From JAHOYW01 sp964515915 (GTDB lineage: Bacteria > Verrucomicrobiota > Lentisphaeria > Victivallales > Victivallaceae), in contig CAZEXM010000054.1 in the NCBI GenBank assembly GCA_964515915.1, forward strand, positions 1 through 16,632: 16,632 nt of DNA, in the 5' to 3' direction. A program made the translations under genes and the position numbers. Below the pieces are notes generated by a model. It did not search any database. It saw nothing but the letters and a program-made list of their open reading frames with translations, and was not told the DNA's origin. How positions within the stretch are numbered: position 1 is the stretch's first letter; the number at the start of each line of letters is the position of its first letter. Below, piece by piece: positions 1-7,509 of the stretch.

Positions 1-1
1 A

Positions 2-205
2 CTTGATGGCGAAAGGTTCCGGCTAGAAATCTGTGTCACAAAGTGCAGAAGAACCAAAAAAGGACATTATAGAGCAAATCCGAACAGCCTCTACTATAAT
101 TCCATAAATCAATTAAAAGTCAACATTGTGATAATTGCCCCGGGACATAAGACCCAAAAGGGGTCAGTAAAAAAAGATGCCGGCGGCGCAGAAGTTCCTG
201 ACTAA
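2..205 (+). other. Open reading frame running in from the left edge, unidentified
   Basis: A frame is open from the left edge to a TAA at 203-205, about 67 codons. Its translation is rich in Lys, Arg and Asn and has two Cys near its beginning (ICVTKC). I do not recognise a family. It could be the 3' end of a real gene that begins outside the window, or chance. The stop lies inside a small hairpin (TGACT/AGTCA, 199-211), which in turn sits between GCGGCG (about 183) and CGCCGC (about 213). That arrangement could be a gene-end structure, but no T-tract follows it. Confidence 0.2.
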
Positions 206-377
206 AAGTCATCGCCGCAATTAATTAACGGCGTCAGTCGTCTTTGGAGTTTGGCGCTTTCGTCTACCACGAACCGAAATCATCATTTACATTAGAATCT
301 CACAACATTACTAAAAAATAATATTCGGGCAATACTCCGGTAATTACAGTCGATTATTTTAATGTGAAAAATAGAAT

Positions 378-399
378 ATTGAGCTAATTGCAAAAGTCT
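378..399 (+). repeat. Left terminal inverted repeat of the IS remnant
   Basis: ATTGAGCTAATTGCAAAAGT followed by CT. The reverse complement of 937-958 is the same except C for T at the eighth base. The match stops abruptly on both sides, which marks the arm as 22 bp. Confidence 0.7.
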
Positions 400-499
400 G
401 AAAAAAATGAGGAATTGATTTGAATTGAATTGAAGCGAAAGAGAACTCATTTAACCTTAAATTGATTAAAAATGAGGTAAAAAATGAGAACTTTTTCAA

Positions 500-766
500 A
501 TGATAAAGGAACATGTTGGTTCCAGATTACTTGGTCATGTCAGTCGAGATTCCACAGCTATTAAAGCCAGAGAAAAATCTTGCCGAAAAAATATTGCTGA
601 TTTACCGCACGGTTGTGACTGGGGAAAGAAACAAGACAGCAAAGGGAAAACGATGCAGTGGAAAGCTTACAAATTGCATATTGATACTGTCGATGGAGAT
701 ATTCCAGTTAGTGCGCTTTTGACCTCAGCGTCAACAGCAAAGCAGTTATTTAACTTGCTCTGCTGA
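500..766 (+). pseudogene. DDE transposase remnant (IS4/IS1182-like), internally deleted
   Basis: The 88-residue frame contains GHVSRDSTAIKAREK, which corresponds to the block around the first catalytic Asp of a common DDE transposase family (RDSTAIEAREKP). It continues with a segment like the family's LPxxCDxGxKKxSKG and YKLHID...GDIPxSALLTSAS. Immediately after LTSAS, where an intact protein continues for more than 150 residues through the other acidic residues, it jumps to TAKQLFNLLC and stops. This tail resembles the extreme C-terminus of such transposases, so I read it as an in-frame internal deletion on top of an N-terminal loss. The other catalytic acids are absent, so it cannot be active. 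Family assignment is from memory of the motifs; no search was run. Confidence 0.65.
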
Positions 767-883
767 AGTATATTATAACTAAAAATAATTTGTAATTAAC
801 TGAATCAGGTAAATATCTGAAAGGAGGATTGTAGTTTAAAATAGTATTTTTTAGTCATTTGGGCTAGAAAATTTAGTAAATGG

Positions 884-904
884 TCATGAAAACCGTTTTC
901 ATGA
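884..904. repeat. Perfect 21-bp palindrome inside the IS remnant
   Basis: TCATGAAAAC and GTTTTCATGA flank a single central base. TGG (881-883) can also pair with CCA (906-908) across one bulged T. It lies between the transposase remnant and the right terminal repeat. It could be a terminator-like or protein-binding site belonging to the original element. There is no T-tract, so an intrinsic terminator is not supported. Confidence 0.5.
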
Positions 905-936
905 TCCAAAACAAAGTTATTAACAAGTAAGAGCCA

Positions 937-958
937 AGACTTTTGCAATTGGCTCAAT
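937..958 (-). repeat. Right terminal inverted repeat of the IS remnant
   Basis: Reverse complement of the left arm at 378-399 with one mismatch in 22 bp. It ends 82 bp before the start of the first glycosyltransferase gene. Confidence 0.7.
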
Positions 959-985
959 TGAAAAAAATATTTTATTTGCTAAATG
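958..985 (+). promoter_or_regulatory. Possible promoter of the glycosyltransferase operon
   Basis: TTGAAA (958-963) and TAAATG (980-985) are 16 bp apart, and TG at 977-978 gives an extended -10. The leader to the ATG would be about 50 nt. The -35 begins at the last base of the IS right repeat, so the element may have shaped this promoter. AT-rich DNA yields such matches by chance, so support is weak. Confidence 0.28.
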
Positions 986-1040
986 ATAAAAACAGGTTAA
1001 TTTATGTCTACTACTTTAAGTTAACAAGGAATCTTATTAC

Positions 1041-2702
1041 ATGAATAAAAAAACATTTATAATACTGGCCGTGCTTTTCGCCCTGCTGTATGTGGGAACG
1101 CTGTCTTTTCGGCCTTTGTACACCCCGGACGAACCGCGTTACGCAGAAATAGCCCGTGAACTTATTGTCCATAAGGATTGGGTGGTACCGAAGCTCAATA
1201 ACCTGGTTTATTTTGAAAAACCGATAATGGGACATTGGCTTAACGCTCTTTCCATGAAAGCCTTTGGTGAAAATGCTTTTGCCGTGCGCTTTTCCTCCGC
1301 TTTACTAAGCTTGCTTACTGCTCTGATGCTGGGCTGGTTTGTGCGGCGTTTTGCCGACCGGCGGCTCGCGTTTATGACCGCGACGATTTATTTGACTTCA
1401 GGGCTGGTTTTCGGAGTCGGAACTTACGCGGTTCTGGATGCGCCTTTAAACTTCTTCCTGACGGGTACGCTGATAACGTTTTTCTGTGCAAGCGAGCGGA
1501 AAAAATGGGACTACGCGAAGATTGGCTATCTGGCTTTGGCCGGAATTTTTTGCGGCGGGGCGTTTTTAACTAAGGGATTTCTGGCTTTTGCTATTTGCGG
1601 AAGCGTTATTTTAACCTTTTTATTATGGCGGAAACGCTGGAAAAGTATTTTTTCCCTGCCCTGGATTCCCTTGATAATGCTTGTGCTGACAGTGGCGCCG
1701 TGGACTATAATGGTGCATTTACGGGACGGGGATTTCTGGCATTATTTTTTCTGGGTGGAAAACATTGACCGTTTTCTCGGCAGTAGATCCTCACAGCATC
1801 CGCAAGGCTGGTGGTTTTTCATTCCATGGATCTTCATAGGCCCTTTGCCCTGGACTCTTTTGCTGCCTCAAATCATCAAGGGTTACGGCCGCAAATACAA
1901 AGAATATTTTAAAAAACCTTTATTGTCTTATGCCGCGTGCTGGGTAGCGCTCCCGTTTCTGGTGTGTTCAGCGTCGGGCGGTAAATTAATAACTTATATT
2001 CTGCCATGTTTCCCCGGCATCGCGATATTAATCGCTTTCGGGCTCAATGAGTATATTAAAGGTGGAAAATTTAAAGATATTGATTTGACTATGAAAATCT
2101 TTTCCCGGGCTTTATTCATTGTCGTAACTGGATTAGCTGTAGTGCAGATATTATTTTCAACCGGCCTTATTAAACGCGGACTGTATGACGCGGATGAAAC
2201 TTATAGATGGGTAATTACAGCGATTGCTCTTCTCTTCTGGGCTGTATCCTTGCGTACTGCCGTGAAACAGCGGGACGGCTATGTAAAGTTCGGACATTTC
2301 GCAATTGGCGCGATAGTCGTGATGTTCGCCTTTCATCTTATCGTCCCGAATTTAATCGAAAAGAAAAAAGCGCCGATTGCGCAGTTGAAAAAATTCAAGG
2401 ATAAAGTTGACAGCAAAACTATTCTGGTTTCGTACAAGAATCTGATTAGTTCAGTCTGCTGGGCATTCAAGCGCGACGATGTTTATCTCTACCATAAAGC
2501 GGGAGAGTTGACATACGGCCTGAAACGCGAAGATTCAAAGCATCGCCTGCTGAAAAGAGAAGATTTTTTAAAGCTGATCAAAAATCCCGCTAATGATGTT
2601 ATGATTATCATGAATTCAAAAAAACATCGCAAAACCCTGCCTGATTTCAAAAGCGGATTCTGGGAAAATAAGCTGTTCGTCAAGGAATACAACAGGCAAT
2701 GA
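1041..2702 (+). CDS. ArnT/PMT-type membrane glycosyltransferase, first of a tandem pair
   Basis: A 553-residue polytopic membrane protein of the GT83/PMT-like superfamily (ArnT type). These enzymes use a polyprenyl-phosphate sugar donor on the outer face of the inner membrane. After the first membrane segment comes TPDEPRYAEIARE (28-40), with the acidic D30/E31 expected in the first external loop. YFEKP (57-61) has the Lys typical of ArnT. VLDAP (131-135) and LTKGF (176-180) follow, also family signatures. Multiple hydrophobic helices fill residues 5-410; the remaining C-terminal part is a soluble, basic domain. The ATG is preceded by AAGGA at 1026-1030. Its stop overlaps the next gene's start (ATGA), implying translational coupling. 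The acceptor may be lipid A, another glycolipid or protein; the sequence does not decide. I therefore do not use the symbol arnT. Confidence 0.85.
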   Translation: MNKKTFIILAVLFALLYVGTLSFRPLYTPDEPRYAEIARELIVHKDWVVPKLNNLVYFEKPIMGHWLNALSMKAFGENAFAVRFSSALLSLLTALMLGWFVRRFADRRLAFMTATIYLTSGLVFGVGTYAVLDAPLNFFLTGTLITFFCASERKKWDYAKIGYLALAGIFCGGAFLTKGFLAFAICGSVILTFLLWRKRWKSIFSLPWIPLIMLVLTVAPWTIMVHLRDGDFWHYFFWVENIDRFLGSRSSQHPQGWWFFIPWIFIGPLPWTLLLPQIIKGYGRKYKEYFKKPLLSYAACWVALPFLVCSASGGKLITYILPCFPGIAILIAFGLNEYIKGGKFKDIDLTMKIFSRALFIVVTGLAVVQILFSTGLIKRGLYDADETYRWVITAIALLFWAVSLRTAVKQRDGYVKFGHFAIGAIVVMFAFHLIVPNLIEKKKAPIAQLKKFKDKVDSKTILVSYKNLISSVCWAFKRDDVYLYHKAGELTYGLKREDSKHRLLKREDFLKLIKNPANDVMIIMNSKKHRKTLPDFKSGFWENKLFVKEYNRQ

Positions 2703-4342
2703 GAAAATACTGTTTCGGTTTAATTTTTATATATGTCTTAATTTACATATTGCCGCTGGGCGTCAGGCCCATGCTGACGCCGGACGAGTTTCGTTACGGC
2801 GAAATCCCGCGCGAAATGATTGAAAGCGGCAACTGGGTTGTTCCAAAACTTATCGGGGTGCGCTATTTTGAAAAACCCGTCATGGGTTACTGGCTGAACG
2901 CGGTTTCAATAATGACATTCGGGGAAAACGCTTTTGCGGTGCGTTTTTCATCGGCGCTGACCAGCGGCTTAGCGGCGTTTCTGCTGTTTTTCCTGGTTTT
3001 AAAGGCGCGTAAAGACCCGGAGGACGCGCTTTTGGCGGCTGGGCTTTTTCTTACTTTCGGAATGGTTTTCGGGGTGGGGACTTTTGCGGTTCTGGACGCG
3101 CCGACAATGTTTTTTATCACCGGTACGCTGGTAAGTTTTTATTGGGGATGCGAACAGGAAAAATGGAACTGGACAAAGCTTGGAGCTTTGGCTGCGGCGG
3201 GGATATTTGCCGGCCTGGCGTTTTTGACCAAAGGTTTTCTGGCCTTTGCGGTTCCCGTGCTGACCATCGTGCCTTATCTGATTTGGACAAAACGCTGGAA
3301 GCAAATATTTATTCTGCCGTGGATTCCGCTGCTTTTCACAATTATAATATCCCTGCCGTGGGCACTCCTGATTTACCGGCAGGCTCCTGATTTCTGGCCT
3401 TACTTCTTCTGGAATCAACATATTAAACGCTTTTTCCAGGACGCGGGAATATACCATCCCGAACCGTTTTATTTTTTCATACCGTTTTTGTTAGCCGGCG
3501 CCATGCCCCTGCTTTTGTTTGTCCCGTCGGCGTTTACGGGATTTAAAAAACATTTTCGTCATTTACTGAAAGACAAATTAATCAAATTCGCGATTTGCTG
3601 GTTTATTTTTCCTTTCCTGTTTTTCTCCGCCTGCAGAGGGAAATTACCAACTTATATTTTACCGTGTTTTGTGCCTTTCGCCATTTTATTCAGTCGCGGC
3701 TTGCTGGAATATTTCCGCAGCGGTAAATCCAGGCTTTTTGATGTGTCGGCAAAAGTACTGATGATTTTATTTTTTGCCGGGGCAGTGCTTTTCGCGATAA
3801 TGCAAATAATCGCTGATTGCGGAGTTTTCCGCGGTATTTACGCGGCTGATGAGTTGTGGAAATGGATTTTAGCATGTTGCGCTATCATTGTCTGGGTGTT
3901 CTGTTTATTCAAAATGTACCGGTCAAAAAATTACCGGATGAAATTGTGTTTTTTAATAGCAGGGCCGGCGGCATTGTTTTTCGTTTCACATTTTGTAACG
4001 CCAATACGTTATATCGAAGGCAAGGCCCAGGGGCTTTTCCTCGAACCGCTCAAAAACCGGGTTAAACCGGGAATGATCCTGGTGGTGCATCCGAATATGA
4101 TGCATGCGGCGGCCTGGGAATTTAAAAACAAGGATATGCTGTTTTATACTCACGGCGGCGAACTGGAAGAAGGTTTAAAAGCTTCGAGAGAACGGATTAT
4201 TTCGCGCCGGCAATTGCTGGAATTGATTAAAACAAGCCCGCCCGGCAAAATTATCTTCATGATGCGTGGTGATTACCGGGAGGGTATCCCTGAAGCCGGT
4301 TTTGAGAAATACGATCACAGAATAATGTTTTCTAATTTTTAA
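2699..4342 (+). CDS. ArnT/PMT-type membrane glycosyltransferase, second of a tandem pair
   Basis: A 547-residue paralogue of the preceding protein. The two align without large gaps along their lengths and share long identical runs (NWVVPKL/DWVVPKL, YFEKP, FGENAFAVRFSSAL, FGVGT, VLDAP, FLTKGFLAFA). Catalytic-loop residues are TPDEFRY (27-33, D29/E30) and Lys59 of YFEKP. The main substitution in the acidic motif is Phe for Pro (DEFRY against DEPRY). The N-terminal two thirds is polytopic, and the C-terminal soluble domain is conserved (HGGELEEGLKASRERI matches AGELTYGLKRED in the partner). The start overlaps the upstream stop by 4 bp, so the two are surely cotranscribed. A recent-to-moderate tandem duplication is likely. 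The proteins may act on successive sugars or different acceptors. Confidence 0.85.
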   Translation: MRKYCFGLIFIYVLIYILPLGVRPMLTPDEFRYGEIPREMIESGNWVVPKLIGVRYFEKPVMGYWLNAVSIMTFGENAFAVRFSSALTSGLAAFLLFFLVLKARKDPEDALLAAGLFLTFGMVFGVGTFAVLDAPTMFFITGTLVSFYWGCEQEKWNWTKLGALAAAGIFAGLAFLTKGFLAFAVPVLTIVPYLIWTKRWKQIFILPWIPLLFTIIISLPWALLIYRQAPDFWPYFFWNQHIKRFFQDAGIYHPEPFYFFIPFLLAGAMPLLLFVPSAFTGFKKHFRHLLKDKLIKFAICWFIFPFLFFSACRGKLPTYILPCFVPFAILFSRGLLEYFRSGKSRLFDVSAKVLMILFFAGAVLFAIMQIIADCGVFRGIYAADELWKWILACCAIIVWVFCLFKMYRSKNYRMKLCFLIAGPAALFFVSHFVTPIRYIEGKAQGLFLEPLKNRVKPGMILVVHPNMMHAAAWEFKNKDMLFYTHGGELEEGLKASRERIISRRQLLELIKTSPPGKIIFMMRGDYREGIPEAGFEKYDHRIMFSNF

Positions 4343-4343
4343 T

Positions 4344-4361
4344 GGAGGGGTAAACTCCTTG
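4344..4361 (+). promoter_or_regulatory. Strong Shine-Dalgarno before a TTG start, in a small hairpin
   Basis: GGAGGGG at 4344-4350 lies 8 bp before the TTG at 4359-4361, directly after the stop of the second glycosyltransferase. No ATG or GTG with a comparable site lies near, so this fixes the TTG start. GGAG (4344-4347) can pair with CTCC (4355-4358) and partly hide the ribosome site. The stem is only 4 bp, so a regulatory role is speculative. Confidence 0.45.
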
Positions 4362-4934
4362 ACAAAGCAATTATTTTTTAAACGATTCTTAGCTAATCCC
4401 GGACTTGTCGGGGCTCTTCTGCCGTCATCGCCGGCCTTGTGCCGGGAGATAACCGCCGATATCAACATCGAGAGCGCCGAAGCCGTAATCGAATTAGGCC
4501 CGGGAACCGGAGTAATTACCGATGTGATACTTGTCTGCCTCAATCCCCGGACAAAATTTGTCGCTATTGAGTTGGACGACAAAATGTATGAAGCCCTGCG
4601 CCGGAACCGCCCCGGTTTGCATGTCGTCAACGACAGTGCCGAAAACCTGCCGGAAATCATGGAAAACGCTAATATAACCCAGCTTGACGCGATTGTCTCC
4701 GGCTTGCCGTGGGCCGCTTTCCCGGAAAAACTGCAACTGGCTATTCTCAACGCTATAGTTGACTCTTTAAGTGAAGGAGGGTATTTTACGACTTTCGCTT
4801 ATTTGCAGGGATTGCTGCTGCCGGCAGGACAACGTTTCAAGAAATTGCTTAAAAAAACATTTAAGGAAGTAAGTGTTTCGCGGGTCATCTGGAATAACTT
4901 CCCACCGGCAATCGTCTATCGATGTAAAAAATAA
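4359..4934 (+). CDS. PmtA-like phospholipid N-methyltransferase (class I SAM)
   Basis: A 191-residue class I SAM-dependent methyltransferase. Motif I is VIELGPGTGVIT (43-54). Motif II is AIELDD (69-74), whose acidic residue should bind the SAM ribose. DAIVSGLPWAAFPE (110-123) is characteristic of the bacterial PmtA/phosphatidylethanolamine N-methyltransferase group and sits where the related rRNA dimethylases carry their NxPY motif. N-terminal FFKRFLANPGLVGALLPSSPAL also fits this group. No membrane segment is visible; family members act at the inner-membrane surface. Translation starts at TTG behind a strong ribosome site. The gene follows the glycosyltransferases by 16 bp, so joint expression and an envelope-lipid role are likely. 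Length is close to the family's usual 190-210 residues. Substrate identity is inferred. Confidence 0.75.
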   Translation: MTKQLFFKRFLANPGLVGALLPSSPALCREITADINIESAEAVIELGPGTGVITDVILVCLNPRTKFVAIELDDKMYEALRRNRPGLHVVNDSAENLPEIMENANITQLDAIVSGLPWAAFPEKLQLAILNAIVDSLSEGGYFTTFAYLQGLLLPAGQRFKKLLKKTFKEVSVSRVIWNNFPPAIVYRCKK

Positions 4935-4957
4935 ACGTTCATATTAAAGGGAAAATA

Positions 4958-6493
4958 ATGCTCGCAAAAACCTGGTCAGCGGCGATTATTGGAATCAATG
5001 CGTCGCCGGTGGAAGTTGAAGTCCATGCCTCCGAACGGGGGGAACAAACGATTGTTTCAATCGTCGGTTTGCCGGATGCCGCGGTAAAGGAGAGCAAGGA
5101 CAGGGTGCGTTCCGCTTTGCAGTCGTCCGGCTTTGCGCATCCGCGCGGCGCGACACTGATAAACCTCGCTCCCGCGGCCCTGAAAAAAGAAGGCGCCGCG
5201 TTTGATTTACCAATCGCTTTAGGAATGTTGGCAGCAACGGGAGTTATTGACAAACATCTTTTAGCGCGTACTGCGGTTGTCGGGGAATTAGCTTTAGACG
5301 GCTCAGTGCGCCCGGTGCGGGGAGCTCTGCCGATTGCCATGAAGATCAGCTCCATAAATGAGATTGACAGCTTGCTGGTTCCTTATGGAAACGCTGAAGA
5401 AGCGGCTCTGGCGGCGGGGAGTTTTCCTGTTTTTCCGATTCATAATCTTCGGGATGCGGTTGCTTTTTTCACCGAAGGCGATATTTTTCCCTACAAAGCC
5501 AATTTACAAAATTATATTCACAATCACCAGACTTATCTCGCCGATTTTGACGAAATCAAAGGCCAGGCCGTTGCCCGCCGCGCGATGGAAATAGCCGCCG
5601 CCGGCGGACATAACAGTTTGATGATCGGACCGCCGGGAACCGGTAAAAGCATGATTGCCAAACGTCTGCCCGGCATCCTGCCGCCAATGACTTTGGTCGA
5701 AACACTTGAGACCAGCCAGATTCACAGTGTCCTGGGAATGCTTTCCGACGGGGAGCCTTTGTTGAACCGCCGTCCTTTTCGTTCACCGCATCACACCATC
5801 AGCGATGTCGGCTTAATCGGCGGCGGCGGCAATCCCGCCCCCGGCGAAATAAGCTTGGCTCACAACGGCGTTTTATTTCTGGACGAGTTACCCGAATTCA
5901 AACGCAATGTGCTTGAAGTTTTGCGTCAACCCATGGAGGACTGCGTCGTAAATATCACGCGTGCTGCCGGAAGCTACAGTTTTCCCGCCAATTTCATGTT
6001 AGTCGCGGCAATGAATCCTTGTCCCTGCGGCTTGCAGAACCCGAAGCTGGGCTGTCGCTGTAAGCCTGATGAAAAACGGCGTTACCGCAACAAGATTTCC
6101 GGTCCCCTGCTGGATAGAATTGATTTGCATGTGGAGGTGAGCCAGTTGACGCATGACGAGTTGCTTGCCGCGCCGAACGGCGAGAACAGCGCGGCAATTC
6201 TTGAACGTGTTGTCGCTGCCGGAAAAATTCAGGGTGAACGTTTTAAAGGATTGAAATTTCATTGTAATGCTGGAATGACCAGCCGGCATTTGCAGAAATT
6301 TTGTCAACTTGAAAGGAAAAGTCAGTTATTACTTCGGCACGCGATTACAAATTTTCAACTGAGCCCTCGTGCTTATGACCGCATTCTCAAAGTCGCCAGG
6401 ACGATTGCCGATCTGGGCGGGCAGGCTCAAATCAGCGAAGATTATTTATTTGAGGCAATCAGTTACCGCTCCTATGACCGTTCGGACTGGTAG
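4958..6493 (+). CDS. comM: ComM/YifB-family Mg-chelatase-like AAA+ ATPase
   Basis: A 511-residue full-length protein of the YifB/ComM family. The N-terminal 170 residues form the Lon-protease-like domain (IVGLPDAAVKESKDRVRSAL, then GELALDGSVRPVRGALPIA). The AAA+ core has Walker A GPPGTGKS (224-231) and Walker B VLFLDELPEF (305-314). Four cysteines in NPCPCG...GCRC (355, 357, 366, 368) look like a small metal site. The C-terminal Mg-chelatase helical region ends SYRSYDRSDW. In naturally competent bacteria ComM is a hexameric helicase that drives branch migration during integration of incoming single-stranded DNA; many non-competent species also carry it. AAGGG lies 6 bp before the ATG. Nothing nearby is competence-specific, so the gene's place behind the lipid genes seems incidental. 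Confidence 0.92.
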   Translation: MLAKTWSAAIIGINASPVEVEVHASERGEQTIVSIVGLPDAAVKESKDRVRSALQSSGFAHPRGATLINLAPAALKKEGAAFDLPIALGMLAATGVIDKHLLARTAVVGELALDGSVRPVRGALPIAMKISSINEIDSLLVPYGNAEEAALAAGSFPVFPIHNLRDAVAFFTEGDIFPYKANLQNYIHNHQTYLADFDEIKGQAVARRAMEIAAAGGHNSLMIGPPGTGKSMIAKRLPGILPPMTLVETLETSQIHSVLGMLSDGEPLLNRRPFRSPHHTISDVGLIGGGGNPAPGEISLAHNGVLFLDELPEFKRNVLEVLRQPMEDCVVNITRAAGSYSFPANFMLVAAMNPCPCGLQNPKLGCRCKPDEKRRYRNKISGPLLDRIDLHVEVSQLTHDELLAAPNGENSAAILERVVAAGKIQGERFKGLKFHCNAGMTSRHLQKFCQLERKSQLLLRHAITNFQLSPRAYDRILKVARTIADLGGQAQISEDYLFEAISYRSYDRSDW

Positions 6494-6523
6494 ACATACA
6501 TCGCTGATGAAAAAAAATAAAAA

Positions 6524-6558
6524 AAGCCGATGTCCTTTTTTTTTCAGAACATCGGCTT
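6524..6558 (-). terminator. Intrinsic terminator for the minus-strand surface-protein gene
   Basis: AAGCCGATGT (6524-6533) and ACATCGGCTT (6549-6558) form a perfect 10-bp stem. Read on the minus strand, the hairpin is followed at once by a long T-rich run (complement of the A tract 6508-6523). It lies about 30 bp past the stop of the minus-strand gene. On the plus strand the stem is followed by A then T residues, so it may also weakly end comM transcripts. Confidence 0.8.
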
Positions 6559-6586
6559 AAAAAATTTTATAAATATAAAATTTTAT

Positions 6587-7222
6587 TTATTTCGAGTGTA
6601 CTTTACATGCTGCCTTTTTGCAGACGCATTTTTTCTTACCCTTGCATTTTTTGCATGGAAGTTTTGTACAGGTACATTTTTCCGCGCGTATTTCATCTGA
6701 ACTTTTGAAGGTGTCTTTTCCGAAGTTCAGAATGATTGAAAACGGCCAAAGTCCACCTTTGTTTATATTTATAAGTCCGAATTGGAATTTTGCGTTTTTG
6801 CCTGAGTTTATCAGGCCAAGCTGCCATCCCCGCTTACCGGCGCAGTTATATATACCAAGCTGTGCTCCCTTAGCTTCGTTGTCGCAGATGTTAACAAGTG
6901 AGAACTGAAGTCCTGATAACTTTTTCGCCAGGGCTGCTCCAAAACTTGTCTGCAAACCGTTTATATCGTCAGTCGCGGCACAGAAGAAGGAAAACTCCAC
7001 GCCACGGACATAACCTTTGCTTGAGGAAATCGGCAGGCCTAATCTAAGACCGCGAACATTGGCGTCTTCCATTGAATCCGGCAATCCGAACCAAATTCCA
7101 ACATCCAGAGCGTTCCATTTTTCAACGGGAACCACTACTTTTGCTTTACTTACTTTCGCGGCCGCAGCCATTGTTGAAATTCCAAGACACAATACGAACA
7201 TTGCAATTAACAATTTTTTCAT
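6587..7222 (-). CDS. Secreted surface-repeat protein with Cys/Lys-rich tail
   Basis: A 211-residue exported protein of unknown function. Residues 1-22 are a signal peptide (KK, hydrophobic core, AMAAA-like cleavage region). The body has a repeated beta-type pattern: GLRLGLPIS, GVEFSFFCA, GLQFSLVNI, GAQLGIYNC, GWQLGLINS, KFQFGLINI. This resembles the repeats of LA_2272-type surface proteins and would fit a beta-helix or small barrel. The last 30 residues change character: seven cysteines spaced CxCx4CxxCx5CxCx4C (183, 185, 190, 193, 199, 201, 206) among lysines, ending near His209. That tail could bind metal or form disulfides. AAGGAG precedes the ATG at normal distance. A promoter and a structured leader lie upstream, and a terminator follows, so it is a single-gene unit. 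Confidence 0.75.
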   Translation of the reverse strand: MKKLLIAMFVLCLGISTMAAAAKVSKAKVVVPVEKWNALDVGIWFGLPDSMEDANVRGLRLGLPISSSKGYVRGVEFSFFCAATDDINGLQTSFGAALAKKLSGLQFSLVNICDNEAKGAQLGIYNCAGKRGWQLGLINSGKNAKFQFGLININKGGLWPFSIILNFGKDTFKSSDEIRAEKCTCTKLPCKKCKGKKKCVCKKAACKVHSK

Positions 7223-7332
7223 CTTAAATTGCTCCTTTAATTAAAATTAATTTTCTAAAAACCATTAACACGTGAAAATGCTTATTAATTAAAAATCTTC
7301 TCCTTCTAATTAGATGATTAATGTTAAAATCA

Positions 7333-7364
7333 CGTATTTGAAAAATAATATTTTCAATAATACG
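7333..7364 (-). repeat. Inverted repeat in the leader of the surface-protein gene
   Basis: TTGAAAA (7338-7344) pairs with TTTTCAA (7351-7357) around ATAATA. CGTAT (7333-7337) pairs with ATACG (7360-7364) after a two-base bulge. The total is 12 bp, and the palindrome CAAGCTTG adjoins it (7365-7372). It lies between the proposed promoter and the ribosome site, so it would be in the 5' UTR. It may be a stabilising or regulatory hairpin, or a dyad operator. Confidence 0.4.
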
Positions 7365-7388
7365 CAAGCTTGTAGAGAAACCCTCTCC

Positions 7389-7417
7389 ACAATATATAAT
7401 AATACATAAAAACTCAA
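7389..7417 (-). promoter_or_regulatory. Possible promoter of the surface-protein gene
   Basis: Read on the minus strand, TTGAGT (7417-7412) and TATTGT (7394-7389) are 17 bp apart. This implies a leader of about 160 nt holding the inverted repeat at 7333-7364. The surrounding DNA is very AT-rich, so the assignment is tentative. Confidence 0.3.
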
Positions 7418-7462
7418 AATTCCAGTTTTATTGCAATCTTTAAGTATTTTTTATATTTCGAC

Positions 7463-7490
7463 TTGAATTTAAGCTAAATCTAACTATAAT
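7463..7490 (+). promoter_or_regulatory. sigma70-like promoter of the tRNA-Gln gene
   Basis: TTGAAT (7463-7468) and a perfect TATAAT (7485-7490) are separated by 16 bp. The -10 ends 19 bp before the mature tRNA, leaving a short leader, as is usual for tRNA genes. Confidence 0.7.
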
Positions 7491-7509
7491 AAATCCTGCT
7501 GAAAAATTC

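Larger units (their letters stand above)
378..958 (+). mobile_element. Internally deleted insertion sequence (MITE-like remnant)
   Basis: The segment is bounded by 22-bp inverted repeats (378-399 and 937-958) that differ at one position. Between them lies a short reading frame matching transposase sequence (500-766). At 581 bp it is far shorter than a complete IS of this transposase type, which needs well over 1 kb, so most of the transposase has been lost while both ends survive. I could not find a convincing target-site duplication immediately outside the repeats. Presence of both ends means it could in principle still be moved by a transposase supplied elsewhere in the genome; this is inference. 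Confidence 0.65.

Noticed and set aside
371..970. Target-site duplication around the IS remnant
   Set aside because: Bases directly outside the two terminal repeats do not match; nearby A-rich similarity is not specific.
3142..3457. Overlapping frames on both strands within the second glycosyltransferase
   Set aside because: They lie wholly within a convincing gene in another frame, have no family motifs and no ribosome sites.
4175..4750. 191-codon minus-strand frame across the glycosyltransferase/methyltransferase junction
   Set aside because: It is antisense to two well-supported genes and its translation shows no recognisable family or plausible start.
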